Below are positions 37,462 through 45,245 of a stretch of DNA of 64,000 bases, in pieces; positions within the stretch are counted from its first letter, which is position 1; every line of letters begins with the position of its first letter. The notes under the pieces were generated by a model that worked only from the letters and a program-made list of their open reading frames with translations, ran no database searches and was not told where the DNA came from. Source of the DNA: Pleomorphovibrio marinus (GTDB taxonomy: Bacteria; Bacteroidota; Bacteroidia; Cytophagales; Cyclobacteriaceae); contig NZ_QCXY01000007.1 in assembly GCF_003347495.1 (NCBI RefSeq), positions 248,001 to 312,000 on the forward strand. The letters run 5' to 3'. The position numbers were made by a program, and so were the translations under genes.

Positions 37462-37830
37462 GTGTTTTTGAAGCTACGAAACTCAAATACAATAAAAAAT
37501 ACTCCTCCACTCCGCATTTTCCAAGTCTTTCAGGAATATACTCCAAAATGGTACATTTTCAAGAATAAAGGGGATGTTCGCTCCCGAGAATCGGGACAGG
37601 CTCTGATGTTTCTCAAGTCCTATTTTGACCTCAGAGACAAAAAACTGATGGAGCGTTTCAATATCGACTTGGGCATACTGCTTTTTTGCGGCAAGCTCCT
37701 GAAGGAAAACCAGGGGATAAGGGAGTACCCCTGAATTCCTGGAAGGGGGGTCATTGACAACACCCATGTGCTTTTCCTGCCTGCCGCAGGCAGGGATGCC
37801 TCTTATTATGAAAGCTAGTGTTGGCCTAAC
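37462..37830 (+). pseudogene. Probable transposase remnant
   Basis: An open stretch to 37734 encodes RIFQVFQEYTPKWYIFKN and ALMFLKSYFDLRDKKLMERF followed by LLFCGKLLKENQ. This resembles the N-terminal region of Bacteroidota IS1182-like or related transposases, which carry a 'LLLKxYxxLSDxxLIxR' helix and an 'FCG' block. The frame stops early, and continuing past the stop reads GVIDNTHV before similarity disappears. It lies between the intact and the truncated GH10 copies. The family call is a guess from pattern alone; no terminal inverted repeats were found. Confidence 0.45.
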
Positions 37831-37916
37831 TTATTTCAGCAGAAGTCATGTAGGCTTTAATTATCACTGCTTAAATGTAAGTTATGGGGGATACCTTAAT
37901 ATCCCCCGTGGTACTT

Positions 37917-38564
37917 CTAAACATCTTGTTTTAAATGGTTATAATATGCGATGATCCTGAGTAAATCCCCGCGTCTATCCTGGGATAGTCCATATTTCCT
38001 CATAAACAGGCGAATTTCAGGAGACTTATCATCCATCAGCTCCAAGAGGTCTCGCTTCTTTTGATTAAATGCAAGAATTTGTTGGCCAGTTAAAAAATAG
38101 AAGTTAAATGCCAGTCTGTTTTGCCCGGGAATGGGTGGTCCCCACATAGGACCCATATGCATTCCTGCCCATGCCATATTGTTCATCCCCCGAGCATCTA
38201 TGGTTATGTATTCTCTGCACAATAAGGTCATATCCTCACCTTCAAACAACAATTCAAAGAAGGTAGGCACCTTATATTCAGAATGAGAAGAATAAGGAAG
38301 ACTGTAAAAAACCCTTACCCCCCCTAGTTGCTGATCAAATATCTCAACGTGATGTACAGATACTGCACTAAACGTTTTGACGGTCTTCTTTTGTACCTTC
38401 ACCAAGTTATTTTCCAGATCGTATTTAATCATGCCTTCTATAACTTCTCCATCGGCCAAGTAAACTTTTCCGCTATGCCATAATTGAGAAGGAAAACTAT
38501 GAGCATTGGCTCCATACGCATAAAACAATAAACAAATCAAAAACAGATAGCTTCGTTTTTCCAT
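37917..38564 (-). CDS. Small secreted protein of unknown function
   Basis: The 215-residue product has a signal peptide (FLICLLFYAYGANA-H). The mature part starts WHSGKVYLADGEVIEGMIKYDLENN, a beta-rich opening common in exported Cytophagales proteins, then FYSLPYSSHSEYKVPTFFELLFEGE, a Met/Gly-rich loop (GMHMGPMWGPPIPG) and a helical C-terminus with KKRDLLELMDDKSPEIRLFMRKYGL. No enzyme motif is visible. It is on the strand opposite to its neighbours and lies between a transposase remnant and a GH10 pseudogene, which suggests it sits in a rearranged patch rather than in either PUL. Confidence 0.65.
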   Translation of the reverse strand: MEKRSYLFLICLLFYAYGANAHSFPSQLWHSGKVYLADGEVIEGMIKYDLENNLVKVQKKTVKTFSAVSVHHVEIFDQQLGGVRVFYSLPYSSHSEYKVPTFFELLFEGEDMTLLCREYITIDARGMNNMAWAGMHMGPMWGPPIPGQNRLAFNFYFLTGQQILAFNQKKRDLLELMDDKSPEIRLFMRKYGLSQDRRGDLLRIIAYYNHLKQDV

Positions 38565-38677
38565 GATAATAGTTTGGTTTGGTTTTCATTTTTCCATTAC
38601 GTAAAAAATTTTGTTTTGGTTGGTTGAATGAACGCTAAAATTACATGCGGCTATTAAAAATATTGCACTCAACAGGA

Positions 38678-39159
38678 TCTCGAGTGCAGGCTCTATTTGT
38701 GACACAAATCCAAAAGCAGTATTTCAGGCCGCCCATATTCGGGAAATGTTTAACTGCACCATCGCAAAATGTTATTGGGATGAAGGCTGGCACCAGCCAA
38801 TTGAAAAAATCGAGGGGAAACGAATCAGGGATAAATTTGTGGATGAAATCAATCTACTACCTTGGCTTTTGCACATCCACAGGTGTCGCATTTTACCTAT
38901 TGGGGAGGAGGGGATTGGTTTGATGGCAATGGGGAGCCCAATCAGCTATACCATGCCATGCGCCAATTGATCAGAAACGATTGGTTTACCAAGAAAACCA
39001 TAACCAGTAATTCCGAATGAGAATTGAAAATCAAGGCCTTTTTATGGAAATTATTGGATAAGCTTAAGGGATAAACAGGGGAATTCTTATTCCCAGACCA
39101 TAAATCTTGCAAAAGGATCAGGTGGTGTTGTTAACGTAAATCTTCCTATCCATCGTTAG
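38678..39159 (+). pseudogene. Truncated, frameshifted second copy of the GH10 gene
   Basis: Bases 38680-38853 are nearly identical to 36172-36345 of the intact GH10 gene, and 38862-39159 to 36979-37275. About 625 bp of the barrel, including both catalytic glutamates, are deleted at the junction near 38854-38861. The deletion is not a multiple of three. The copy also carries a nonsense change (GGA to TGA at about 39018) and a one-base insertion in a T-run near 39045. Similarity continues past the stop to about 39232. It cannot encode an active enzyme. The high identity indicates a fairly recent duplication or gene-conversion history. Confidence 0.92.
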
Positions 39160-39285
39160 CCACTTCCGTATTGGGATAATTTCAACTATCAAAAAAGATA
39201 AAAATACCTATGGGTAATACCCAAATATTTAAAATAATACATGAAAAGCCAACCACACTTCTACAGGAAGCAGTGATTGGTTACA

Positions 39286-40290
39286 TCAACTACTTTCCCT
39301 CACTATCAAGGTAGGTTTTACGATTTCTAGTTTGGGAATGCACTTTTCTTGATCACCTGAAATGATTTCTAATAGGGTGTTTGCCGCCATTTCCCCCATT
39401 TCAAAGGAGGGTTGGGCCATGGTGGTGATGGAGGGACTGATATACCTGCCTGTCACATCGTCACCGAACCCAACTATTGCCAGTTCCTCTGGCACTTTTA
39501 TCTGCATACGCTGAGCTGCATTTAAGGCCCCAATGGCCAGAATGTCCGCAAAACAGAACAGGGCATCCGGTTTCGTTTTTTGATTCCACAGCTCCCTAAA
39601 CGCCTTTCCGGCAATTTCATAAGAAAAATCCTCCAACTCGACTTCAAATCCCTCCAAGTTATTGGTTTGCAAAGCTTTTCTGTATCCCCCTAATCTTTCT
39701 TGACAAACGCCAAGGGTAAGGGGACCACCCATATAGGCGATTCTTCTTCTGCCCTTACTGACCAAGTGATTTACGATTTCCATTGCCCCTGCAAAGTCGT
39801 CTGTCTGAATTTTACTGGTTGTGATCTCCTGGCATACCCTTTCAAAAAGTAACAGGGGAATACCCCTATTCATAACATCCTTAAGATGGTTGTAGTCTGA
39901 GGTTTCCTTGGAGAGCGCTAGGATAATCCCGTCCACACGGCTGTTGGCCAGGGTTTCCACAATTTCCACCTCCTTTTGGAATGACTCCCCCGACTGGAAA
40001 ATCATCACTTTATAGCCCTCTTGGTAGGCCACTTTTTCTATGCCTGCGATGGAATTGGACCAGAAAAAACGGTTGATGGTGGGCACCACCACACCTAGTA
40101 TTCTGGATTTTTTACTGCTAAGGCTGCTTGCTAGTAGGTTGGGATGATAATCCAGTTCCTTGGCCATTTTCAAGACAGCCTGTTTGGTTTCCTTTTTGAT
40201 TTCAGGTGAGTTTCTCAATGCCCGGGAGACCGTGGCGACAGAAACGTTTAACTTTTCAGCAATGTCTTTTATGGTGATAGGCTTTTTCAA
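39286..40290 (-). CDS. LacI-family transcriptional regulator (PUL 2)
   Basis: The 334-residue protein has the N-terminal LacI helix-turn-helix (ITIKDIAEKLNVSVATVSRALRN, residues 5-27), the hinge NLLASSLSSKKSR and a periplasmic-binding-protein-like sensor domain (ILGVVVPTINRFFW ... RVDGIILALS ... GRRRIAYMGGP ... ALFCFADILAIGALNAAQ ... VGFGDDVTGRYISPSITTM). Its length is standard. It should bind palindromic DNA with a central CG in the cytoplasm and respond to a sugar. It is divergent from the operon starting at 40581, with a strong candidate operator at 40447, copies of which occur at 44974 and 55895. It is therefore the likely master regulator of PUL 2. Confidence 0.95.
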   Translation of the reverse strand: MKKPITIKDIAEKLNVSVATVSRALRNSPEIKKETKQAVLKMAKELDYHPNLLASSLSSKKSRILGVVVPTINRFFWSNSIAGIEKVAYQEGYKVMIFQSGESFQKEVEIVETLANSRVDGIILALSKETSDYNHLKDVMNRGIPLLLFERVCQEITTSKIQTDDFAGAMEIVNHLVSKGRRRIAYMGGPLTLGVCQERLGGYRKALQTNNLEGFEVELEDFSYEIAGKAFRELWNQKTKPDALFCFADILAIGALNAAQRMQIKVPEELAIVGFGDDVTGRYISPSITTMAQPSFEMGEMAANTLLEIISGDQEKCIPKLEIVKPTLIVRESS

Positions 40291-40446
40291 AAGAACTTTG
40301 GGTTTTTGTTTTCCTTTTTTTCCATTTGCAATTTAAAACAATTCTATACCCTTTCTTCATATTCAGTTTCGTTTCCCCAATTTCAAGGAAATAAAGTTAT
40401 TGTCAATTTCTTATAAGAGTAGGATTGTTTTTGAGGATTTATTAAA

Positions 40447-40475
40447 TGTAAACGTTTCCGTAAACGGTTGCGGTA
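40447..40475 (+). promoter_or_regulatory. Candidate LacI operator 1 (divergent LacI/mannanase operon)
   Basis: A 29-bp site contains the LacI-type palindrome AAACGTTT followed six bases later by AACGGTTGCGG. The outer arms TGTAAACGTT and AACGGTTGCG are imperfect inverted repeats. It matches the sites at 44974 and 55895 at about 24-26 of 29 positions. It lies 157 bp from the LacI start codon and 105 bp from the gene at 40581, so it could serve both directions. A TAATTTTG box matching the Bacteroidota -7 consensus follows at 40527-40534. Confidence 0.85.
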
Positions 40476-40526
40476 TAAAATTTCAATAAACATCCTTTGA
40501 AGGAGTTTATATTCCTTTTCTTATGG

Positions 40527-40534
40527 TAATTTTG
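40527..40534 (+). promoter_or_regulatory. Possible -7 promoter box for the 40581 operon
   Basis: TAATTTTG fits the Bacteroidota -7 consensus TAnnTTTG exactly. It lies 52 bp downstream of the LacI-type operator and 46 bp upstream of the start codon. A -33 TTTG is seen only at 40496-40499, a longer spacing than usual, so the call is tentative. Confidence 0.4.
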
Positions 40535-40580
40535 GTTGTAAATACTAAGACTCTCCTAGAGTCCCATAAAGTAAGGCAGT

Positions 40581-41615
40581 ATGAAAGTATTTATAAAGTC
40601 CATTTTACCGCTGTTGCTTTTTTTTAATATATCCTTTGCTCAAGAAAAAGGTAATGTTAAGTCAGAAATAGCCTTTGAGGCCAAGATAAACGACTCTACT
40701 GAGGTTGAAATCAAGGTACGCAGAAACCAAAGTGGTGAAATTCAAGACTATTTTTCACCTATCACGACCCCGGTATGCAAAGAAGGCCTATGCTATCAGA
40801 TGATAATTGAGGTGTATTGGGATTTATTGGGGAATTTTTCGGACTATAAAGTTCCAGACCGGTTTCCACTAACCAAATTCGACCACGAGCCATTTTCCGA
40901 GGAGGACCATATTAAGCTTCGAAAGATACTTTCCAACAAGGATTCCTATCTCAAGTTTTACACCTTGGAAAATCTGGTAGATCCTTCAGCGCCCATAGAA
41001 AGCGAGGAGGTGGATGGAATTTCAGCCGCCACGCATCCTTCCATACAGCAGGAAGTTGTAAGCGGTGCAGTGTATAGTACCTTTGTCCTATGGCATATTG
41101 TAAATGGCTCCATTTCGGAAAAGTCAAAAACCTACACACTGAACCAAATTGAACGGGAGAATCTCTTAATGCGTTTTTTGTTGTCGGATAATCACCACTA
41201 CCAATATTTTGCTTTGGAGCAGGTAGTGGAAGAAGAAAGGAATATGTACATCCCTCAGATTATCCGGTTGCTAGTGGAAGGAAGGGAATATGTCCCGTTT
41301 TTTGCCATTGAAAAGCTTTCACCTTCGGATTGGCAGAAAGAGGAAGTTCAAACCCAGGTGCTGCAGGAATTTGACCTCATGGGCTTTGAAATGAGGAATG
41401 AAATCCTAAATCGACTTAAAGGCATACGGATTCAGGACGACGCATTGGAACTACTGGCTAGCCACCTGGACAGATTATCTGAAAATCAGTTGATCAAAGT
41501 TTTGGAAATTTTATCCCAAAACGAAGGGCGGCTGGATAAATCAAGCATTGAACCTTTTCTTACCCATTCCCACCCTCAGGTGGCCGATATGGCAAGAAAG
41601 ATCATCAACCCCTAA
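40581..41615 (+). CDS. Secreted HEAT-like protein with a flavinylation-type motif
   Basis: The 344-residue product has a signal peptide (LFFNISFAQ). Residues 145-151 read DGISAAT, which fits the D-x-x-[ST]-[GA]-A-T motif at which ApbE attaches FMN to the threonine of FMN-binding domains; it is followed by a helix HPSIQQEVVSGAVYSTFVLWHIVNG, as in that fold. A C-x5-C pair (PVCKEGLC, 66-71) precedes it. The C-terminal part (about 175-344) consists of short paired helices resembling HEAT repeats (LLMRFLLSDNHHYQYFALEQV; MYIPQIIRLLVEG). It is the first gene of the LacI-linked operon with an FAD oxidoreductase and a GH26 gene, so an extracytoplasmic electron-transfer or scaffold role is possible. 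Confidence 0.65.
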   Translation: MKVFIKSILPLLLFFNISFAQEKGNVKSEIAFEAKINDSTEVEIKVRRNQSGEIQDYFSPITTPVCKEGLCYQMIIEVYWDLLGNFSDYKVPDRFPLTKFDHEPFSEEDHIKLRKILSNKDSYLKFYTLENLVDPSAPIESEEVDGISAATHPSIQQEVVSGAVYSTFVLWHIVNGSISEKSKTYTLNQIERENLLMRFLLSDNHHYQYFALEQVVEEERNMYIPQIIRLLVEGREYVPFFAIEKLSPSDWQKEEVQTQVLQEFDLMGFEMRNEILNRLKGIRIQDDALELLASHLDRLSENQLIKVLEILSQNEGRLDKSSIEPFLTHSHPQVADMARKIINP

Positions 41616-41647
41616 CACTTTGAGTATAAACCCGAAATATCCTATCC

Positions 41648-43534
41648 ATGCAGAGTAACAGAAGAAATTTTATAAAATCGGTGGGCCTAAGTTCAGGGGC
41701 CTTATTGTTTAATGTACCAAACTCCATGGCTAGTCAGGAGCCGGGAGATATTGAAGTATTCAAAAAGGTTTCCTATGAAACCGATGTGCTTATAGCCGGA
41801 GGGGGTATGTCTGGCCTGTGTGCAGCCATCGCAGCCGCAAGGAACGGTGCCAAGGTCATTCTGCTACAAAACCGGTCCAGGTTGGGGGGGAATGCCAGTA
41901 GTGAGATCCGCATGCATATTTCCGGTTCAAGCCAGTTAAAACAAGTATGGAGGGAAACAGGCATCCTTGAAGAGCTGGTGCTAACCGAGGCTGCTGAAAA
42001 TCCACAGCGGTCCTACGAGATCTGGGATTTCATCCTTTACGACAAGGTGGTTTCTGAAGAAAACATCACACTGCTCTTGGATACAGCCCTCATAGATGCA
42101 AATGTTGAAAATGGTGAAATTTCCAGTATTACTGCTTTATGTTCCCCTACTGAAGAAATCTACGAGATCAAGGCTAAACTTTTTGCGGATTGTACTGGGG
42201 ACGCCACCCTGGCAGCCAAGGCTGGGGCGACCTACATGTGGGGCAGGGAAGCAAAGGCAAAATGGAATGAATCACTTGCGGTGGACGAAGAGGATAACAA
42301 GACTATGGGTAACAGTTTGCTGTTCATGTCCCAAAAGCACGAAAAAGAAATGCCCTATACGCCACCTTCCTGGGCAAGGAAATACACGACGAAAGATTTT
42401 GTGCACAGAAAAATCACGCAGTGGGAATATGGGTATTGGTGGCTGGAGCTTGGGGGGATGGAGGACACCATAAAGGATGGACAGCAGAACCGCCACGATC
42501 TTTTGAGTGTGCTTTTTGGAGTCTGGGATTATATTAAAAATTCCGGTAACCACCCGGAGGCCAAAAATTGGGCGCTGTCCTGGGTAGGGATGATTCCTGG
42601 AAAAAGGGAAAGCAGAAGGGTACTTGGGGATTATATCATGAAACAGGAGGATATTCAAGCCCCAAAAATGTTTTCCGATCGGGTAGCTTATGGAGGCTGG
42701 CCTCTAGATGACCATCCCCCGGGTGGAATGAATACCACAGGGGTGGTCCCTTACATCTCTATTCCCCTAAAAGGCCCTTATTCCATTCCATTTAGGTCCT
42801 TGTACAGTAAGGATATTTCAAATTTACTGTTGGCAGGTAGAAACATCAGTGTTTCCCATGTGGCATTATCTTCCACCAGGGTGATGGCCACCTGTGCCAC
42901 GATGGGGCAAGCCATCGGCACAGCTATGGCTTATGGCCTCCATCACCGGATCGGCATGCGGGAAATTGCACAGCAGGATAAACATATGTCCAGGTTGCAA
43001 CAGCTTCTGCTCAGGCAGGACCAATCCCTATTGGGAGTGGTCAATACAGATGAAAATGACCTGGCCCGTAAGGCAAGCATCAAAGCTTCCCATGAAACGC
43101 AGGAGGGATCAGCAGCGGCGGTGATTGATGGGGTGAACAGAAATATAGGAGACGGAAAAACCCATCAGTGGCAGGCAGAATATTCAAATGGGGAACCATC
43201 CCTGACCTTAAGTTGGGACCAGCCCATCCGCCTGAACCTGATTCAGCTTACCTTCGACACGGGTTTACACAGGTTTCTCAGGATATCCCCGGAGGATTCG
43301 GTGTATCAAAACCAGGAAAGAGGCCCTCAACCCGAGACTGTTTCGGATTTTTCCTTAGAGGCACGGGTAGGAGGGGATTGGCAAAACCTTGCTGCTGTAA
43401 ATGGGAATTTCTTACGCCTGGTAACAGCAACTTTCGATACCATCCGCACCAATGAGATACGCATTAAGATTAGTAAATCCCATAATGACACTTTGGCAAG
43501 GTTATTTGAAATTCGTTGTTACGAGGAAAAATAG
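41648..43534 (+). CDS. FAD-dependent oxidoreductase with C-terminal beta-sandwich, Tat-exported
   Basis: The 628-residue product begins SNRRNFIKSVGLSSG, a twin-arginine signal. The dinucleotide-binding fingerprint is VLIAGGGMSGLCAAIAAARNG (Gly-rich loop at residues 51-56), with LGGNASSEIR shortly after, typical of the FAD_oxidored (PF12831) family common in PULs and planctomycetes. A second FAD-contact region is DISNLLLAGRNISVSH with VALSSTRVMATCATMGQA. The C-terminal 150 residues (about 480-628) look like an F5/8 type C-like carbohydrate-binding sandwich. The enzyme probably oxidises a sugar or related compound in the periplasm. It lies 32 bp after the flavinylation-motif gene and 49 bp before GH26. 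Confidence 0.88.
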   Translation: MQSNRRNFIKSVGLSSGALLFNVPNSMASQEPGDIEVFKKVSYETDVLIAGGGMSGLCAAIAAARNGAKVILLQNRSRLGGNASSEIRMHISGSSQLKQVWRETGILEELVLTEAAENPQRSYEIWDFILYDKVVSEENITLLLDTALIDANVENGEISSITALCSPTEEIYEIKAKLFADCTGDATLAAKAGATYMWGREAKAKWNESLAVDEEDNKTMGNSLLFMSQKHEKEMPYTPPSWARKYTTKDFVHRKITQWEYGYWWLELGGMEDTIKDGQQNRHDLLSVLFGVWDYIKNSGNHPEAKNWALSWVGMIPGKRESRRVLGDYIMKQEDIQAPKMFSDRVAYGGWPLDDHPPGGMNTTGVVPYISIPLKGPYSIPFRSLYSKDISNLLLAGRNISVSHVALSSTRVMATCATMGQAIGTAMAYGLHHRIGMREIAQQDKHMSRLQQLLLRQDQSLLGVVNTDENDLARKASIKASHETQEGSAAAVIDGVNRNIGDGKTHQWQAEYSNGEPSLTLSWDQPIRLNLIQLTFDTGLHRFLRISPEDSVYQNQERGPQPETVSDFSLEARVGGDWQNLAAVNGNFLRLVTATFDTIRTNEIRIKISKSHNDTLARLFEIRCYEEK

Positions 43535-43583
43535 TATATTAAGACTTCAGTTTGATTGTTAATTAATGATATAGGCATACGGA

Positions 43584-44723
43584 ATGATGAAGCAATTAAA
43601 CCTCCTATTGGCTATTTTCCTGATTCTGTTTTCCACCATGCTGCTAAGTTGTGCAAGTATAAAATATGGAAAGCCAATTGACCCAAACGCCACAGAGGAA
43701 ACGGTCAATCTCTATCAGAACCTTGCCAGACTTTCTAAAAAGCATACCCTTTTCGGCCATCAACATGCCACAGAGTATGGACACGGCTGGACTGGCGATG
43801 AGGACAGGTCGGATGTCAAATCGGTAACCGGCTCCCATCCGGCAGTGATTGGAGTTGATTTCAGTGGTTTTTCAGGAAGGCCCCAGGACATCATCCAAAA
43901 AAATAAGGACAATCTCAGAAAAATTGTTTCAGATACCTATGACAGGGGAGGAGTAGTTACCGTGGCCTGGCATTTTTCAAATCCTGTATCCGGAGATGGG
44001 TTTTATTGGAAGGACTCGACTTCCAAGCCTGCAGTAAGGTATATCATTCCTGGTGGAGAGGCCCATGAGAACTATAAGGAGATTCTGGATGGTATTGCAG
44101 AATGGGCAAAATCGGTGCGTGGCTCAGATGGCAAATTGGTTCCGATGATTTTTAGGCCCTTCCATGAATTTGATGGGGATTGGTTTTGGTGGGGAAAATC
44201 CCATACAACTAGGGAAGAGTTTATCGACCTTTGGGAGTTCACTGTTTCTTACCTCAAGGATTCTTCTGATGTCCACAACTTTATATATGCTTTTTCACCC
44301 GATAACCGGTATTTGACTGAAGAGGAGTACCTGGAAAGGTATCCGGGTGATGAATGGGTAGATATGGTGGGTATGGACAATTACGGGGATTTGGGAAGAA
44401 ACAATACCTCCATTGATACCGCTGCACTGAAATTGAAGATAATCTCGGATTATGCCAGGAAAAACAAAAAATTGGCTGCATTTACAGAGACGGGACTGGA
44501 ATCCATTCCTGACACCACTTGGTGGACAGAAACTTTACTCAAAACCATGAATAGGGATAAAATGAGGCTGGCCTATGTATTGGTTTGGCGAAATGATGCC
44601 AAAAGCCCCACGCATTTTTATGCCCCTTTCCCGGGTCAGGTCAGTGTACCGGATTTTTTGAAATTTTATCGGGATCCTTATACACTCTTTGAGAATGATT
44701 TGGTGAACATTTATAGGAAATGA
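43584..44723 (+). CDS. GH26 beta-mannanase-family lipoprotein
   Basis: The 379-residue product has a lipobox (LLSC, Cys23). GH26 landmarks are GHQHATEYGHGW, VVTVAWHFSNP, MIFRPFHEFDGDWFWWG with acid/base Glu195, FSPDNRY, YPGDEWVDMVGMDNYGD and AAFTETGLE with nucleophile Glu302. It should cleave beta-1,4-mannan (or a related mixed glycan) at the cell surface. It closes the LacI-controlled operon that starts at 40581. Its TGA stop codon coincides with the first three bases of a dispersed intergenic repeat, so the repeat abuts the reading frame directly. The second ATG (43587) is an equally possible start. Confidence 0.93.
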   Translation: MMKQLNLLLAIFLILFSTMLLSCASIKYGKPIDPNATEETVNLYQNLARLSKKHTLFGHQHATEYGHGWTGDEDRSDVKSVTGSHPAVIGVDFSGFSGRPQDIIQKNKDNLRKIVSDTYDRGGVVTVAWHFSNPVSGDGFYWKDSTSKPAVRYIIPGGEAHENYKEILDGIAEWAKSVRGSDGKLVPMIFRPFHEFDGDWFWWGKSHTTREEFIDLWEFTVSYLKDSSDVHNFIYAFSPDNRYLTEEEYLERYPGDEWVDMVGMDNYGDLGRNNTSIDTAALKLKIISDYARKNKKLAAFTETGLESIPDTTWWTETLLKTMNRDKMRLAYVLVWRNDAKSPTHFYAPFPGQVSVPDFLKFYRDPYTLFENDLVNIYRK

Positions 44724-44790
44724 AATCGAGCCTGCCTGGCAGGCATGACGACATCAACACCCCTGGGGTGAATAAGGGGTGCTTGCTATT
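44721..44790. repeat. Dispersed intergenic repeat, module 1
   Basis: TGAAATCGAGCCTGCCTGGC with the following GGCATGACGAC matches module 1 at 30487 and 30616. It starts exactly at the stop codon of the GH26 gene. A second short inverted pair (CACCCC and GGGGTG) follows. The remaining gap up to the cytochrome gene is AT-rich and holds the LacI-type site at 44974. Confidence 0.75.
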
Positions 44791-44973
44791 AGCATGGAAA
44801 TTTAGTTTTCACATGTAATGCAGAACCACCCGGTGTCATTAGAAATCCTATGGGAATAGTAAAAATAGTTTTTAGGAGATACCCTTCCTATCAACTTGCA
44901 ATCGTTGATCTTTAGCTGATTTGCGATTATTAAGATCTCAAAGATTTACCTGAATTGTTTAAGAATTTATAAT

Positions 44974-45002
44974 TGCAAACGTTTCCGTTAACGGTTGCGA
45001 TA
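44974..45002 (+). promoter_or_regulatory. Candidate LacI operator 2 (upstream of DUF1553 operon)
   Basis: This is the most symmetric of the three sites: TGCAAACGTT and AACGGTTGCG are inverted arms (8 of 10 paired) with an inner perfect palindrome CCGTTAACGG. It lies 243 bp before the chosen start of the DUF1549/DUF1553 gene. Downstream, the segment AAATTAGAATAAAATTT near 45055 resembles AAATTAGAATTAAATTT near 55977, which follows operator 3, so the promoters may share further elements. Confidence 0.88.
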
Positions 45003-45245
45003 TAAAAAGGTAAAATAAATTTACAATAGGGTTTTTCGTTTTGTGAAATAAAAGTAAATTAGAATAAAATTTTAAACTCATATTAAAAACATATAATAAA
45101 TCAGGAAAATGCATTGGCTGGTTTTTTTACTATTACCAACTTCTGGAATGTTGGCCTAAGTTGAGATGTTGAAATTTGTAATAAGATGGGTGCCAAATTA
45201 CTTAAAGAGCGAGTAGGTATTTATAAAAATGAAGTAGGTCTATTT

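Noticed and set aside
37483-37767. Minus-strand frame of 94 codons opposite the transposase remnant
   Set aside because: The plus strand reads more like a transposase N-terminus; the minus product has no signal, domain or neighbour support.
38645-38970. Short overlapping frames in the GH10 duplicate considered as small genes
   Set aside because: They are fragments of the GH10 reading frames interrupted by a 625-bp deletion and frameshift, so they are described as one pseudogene.
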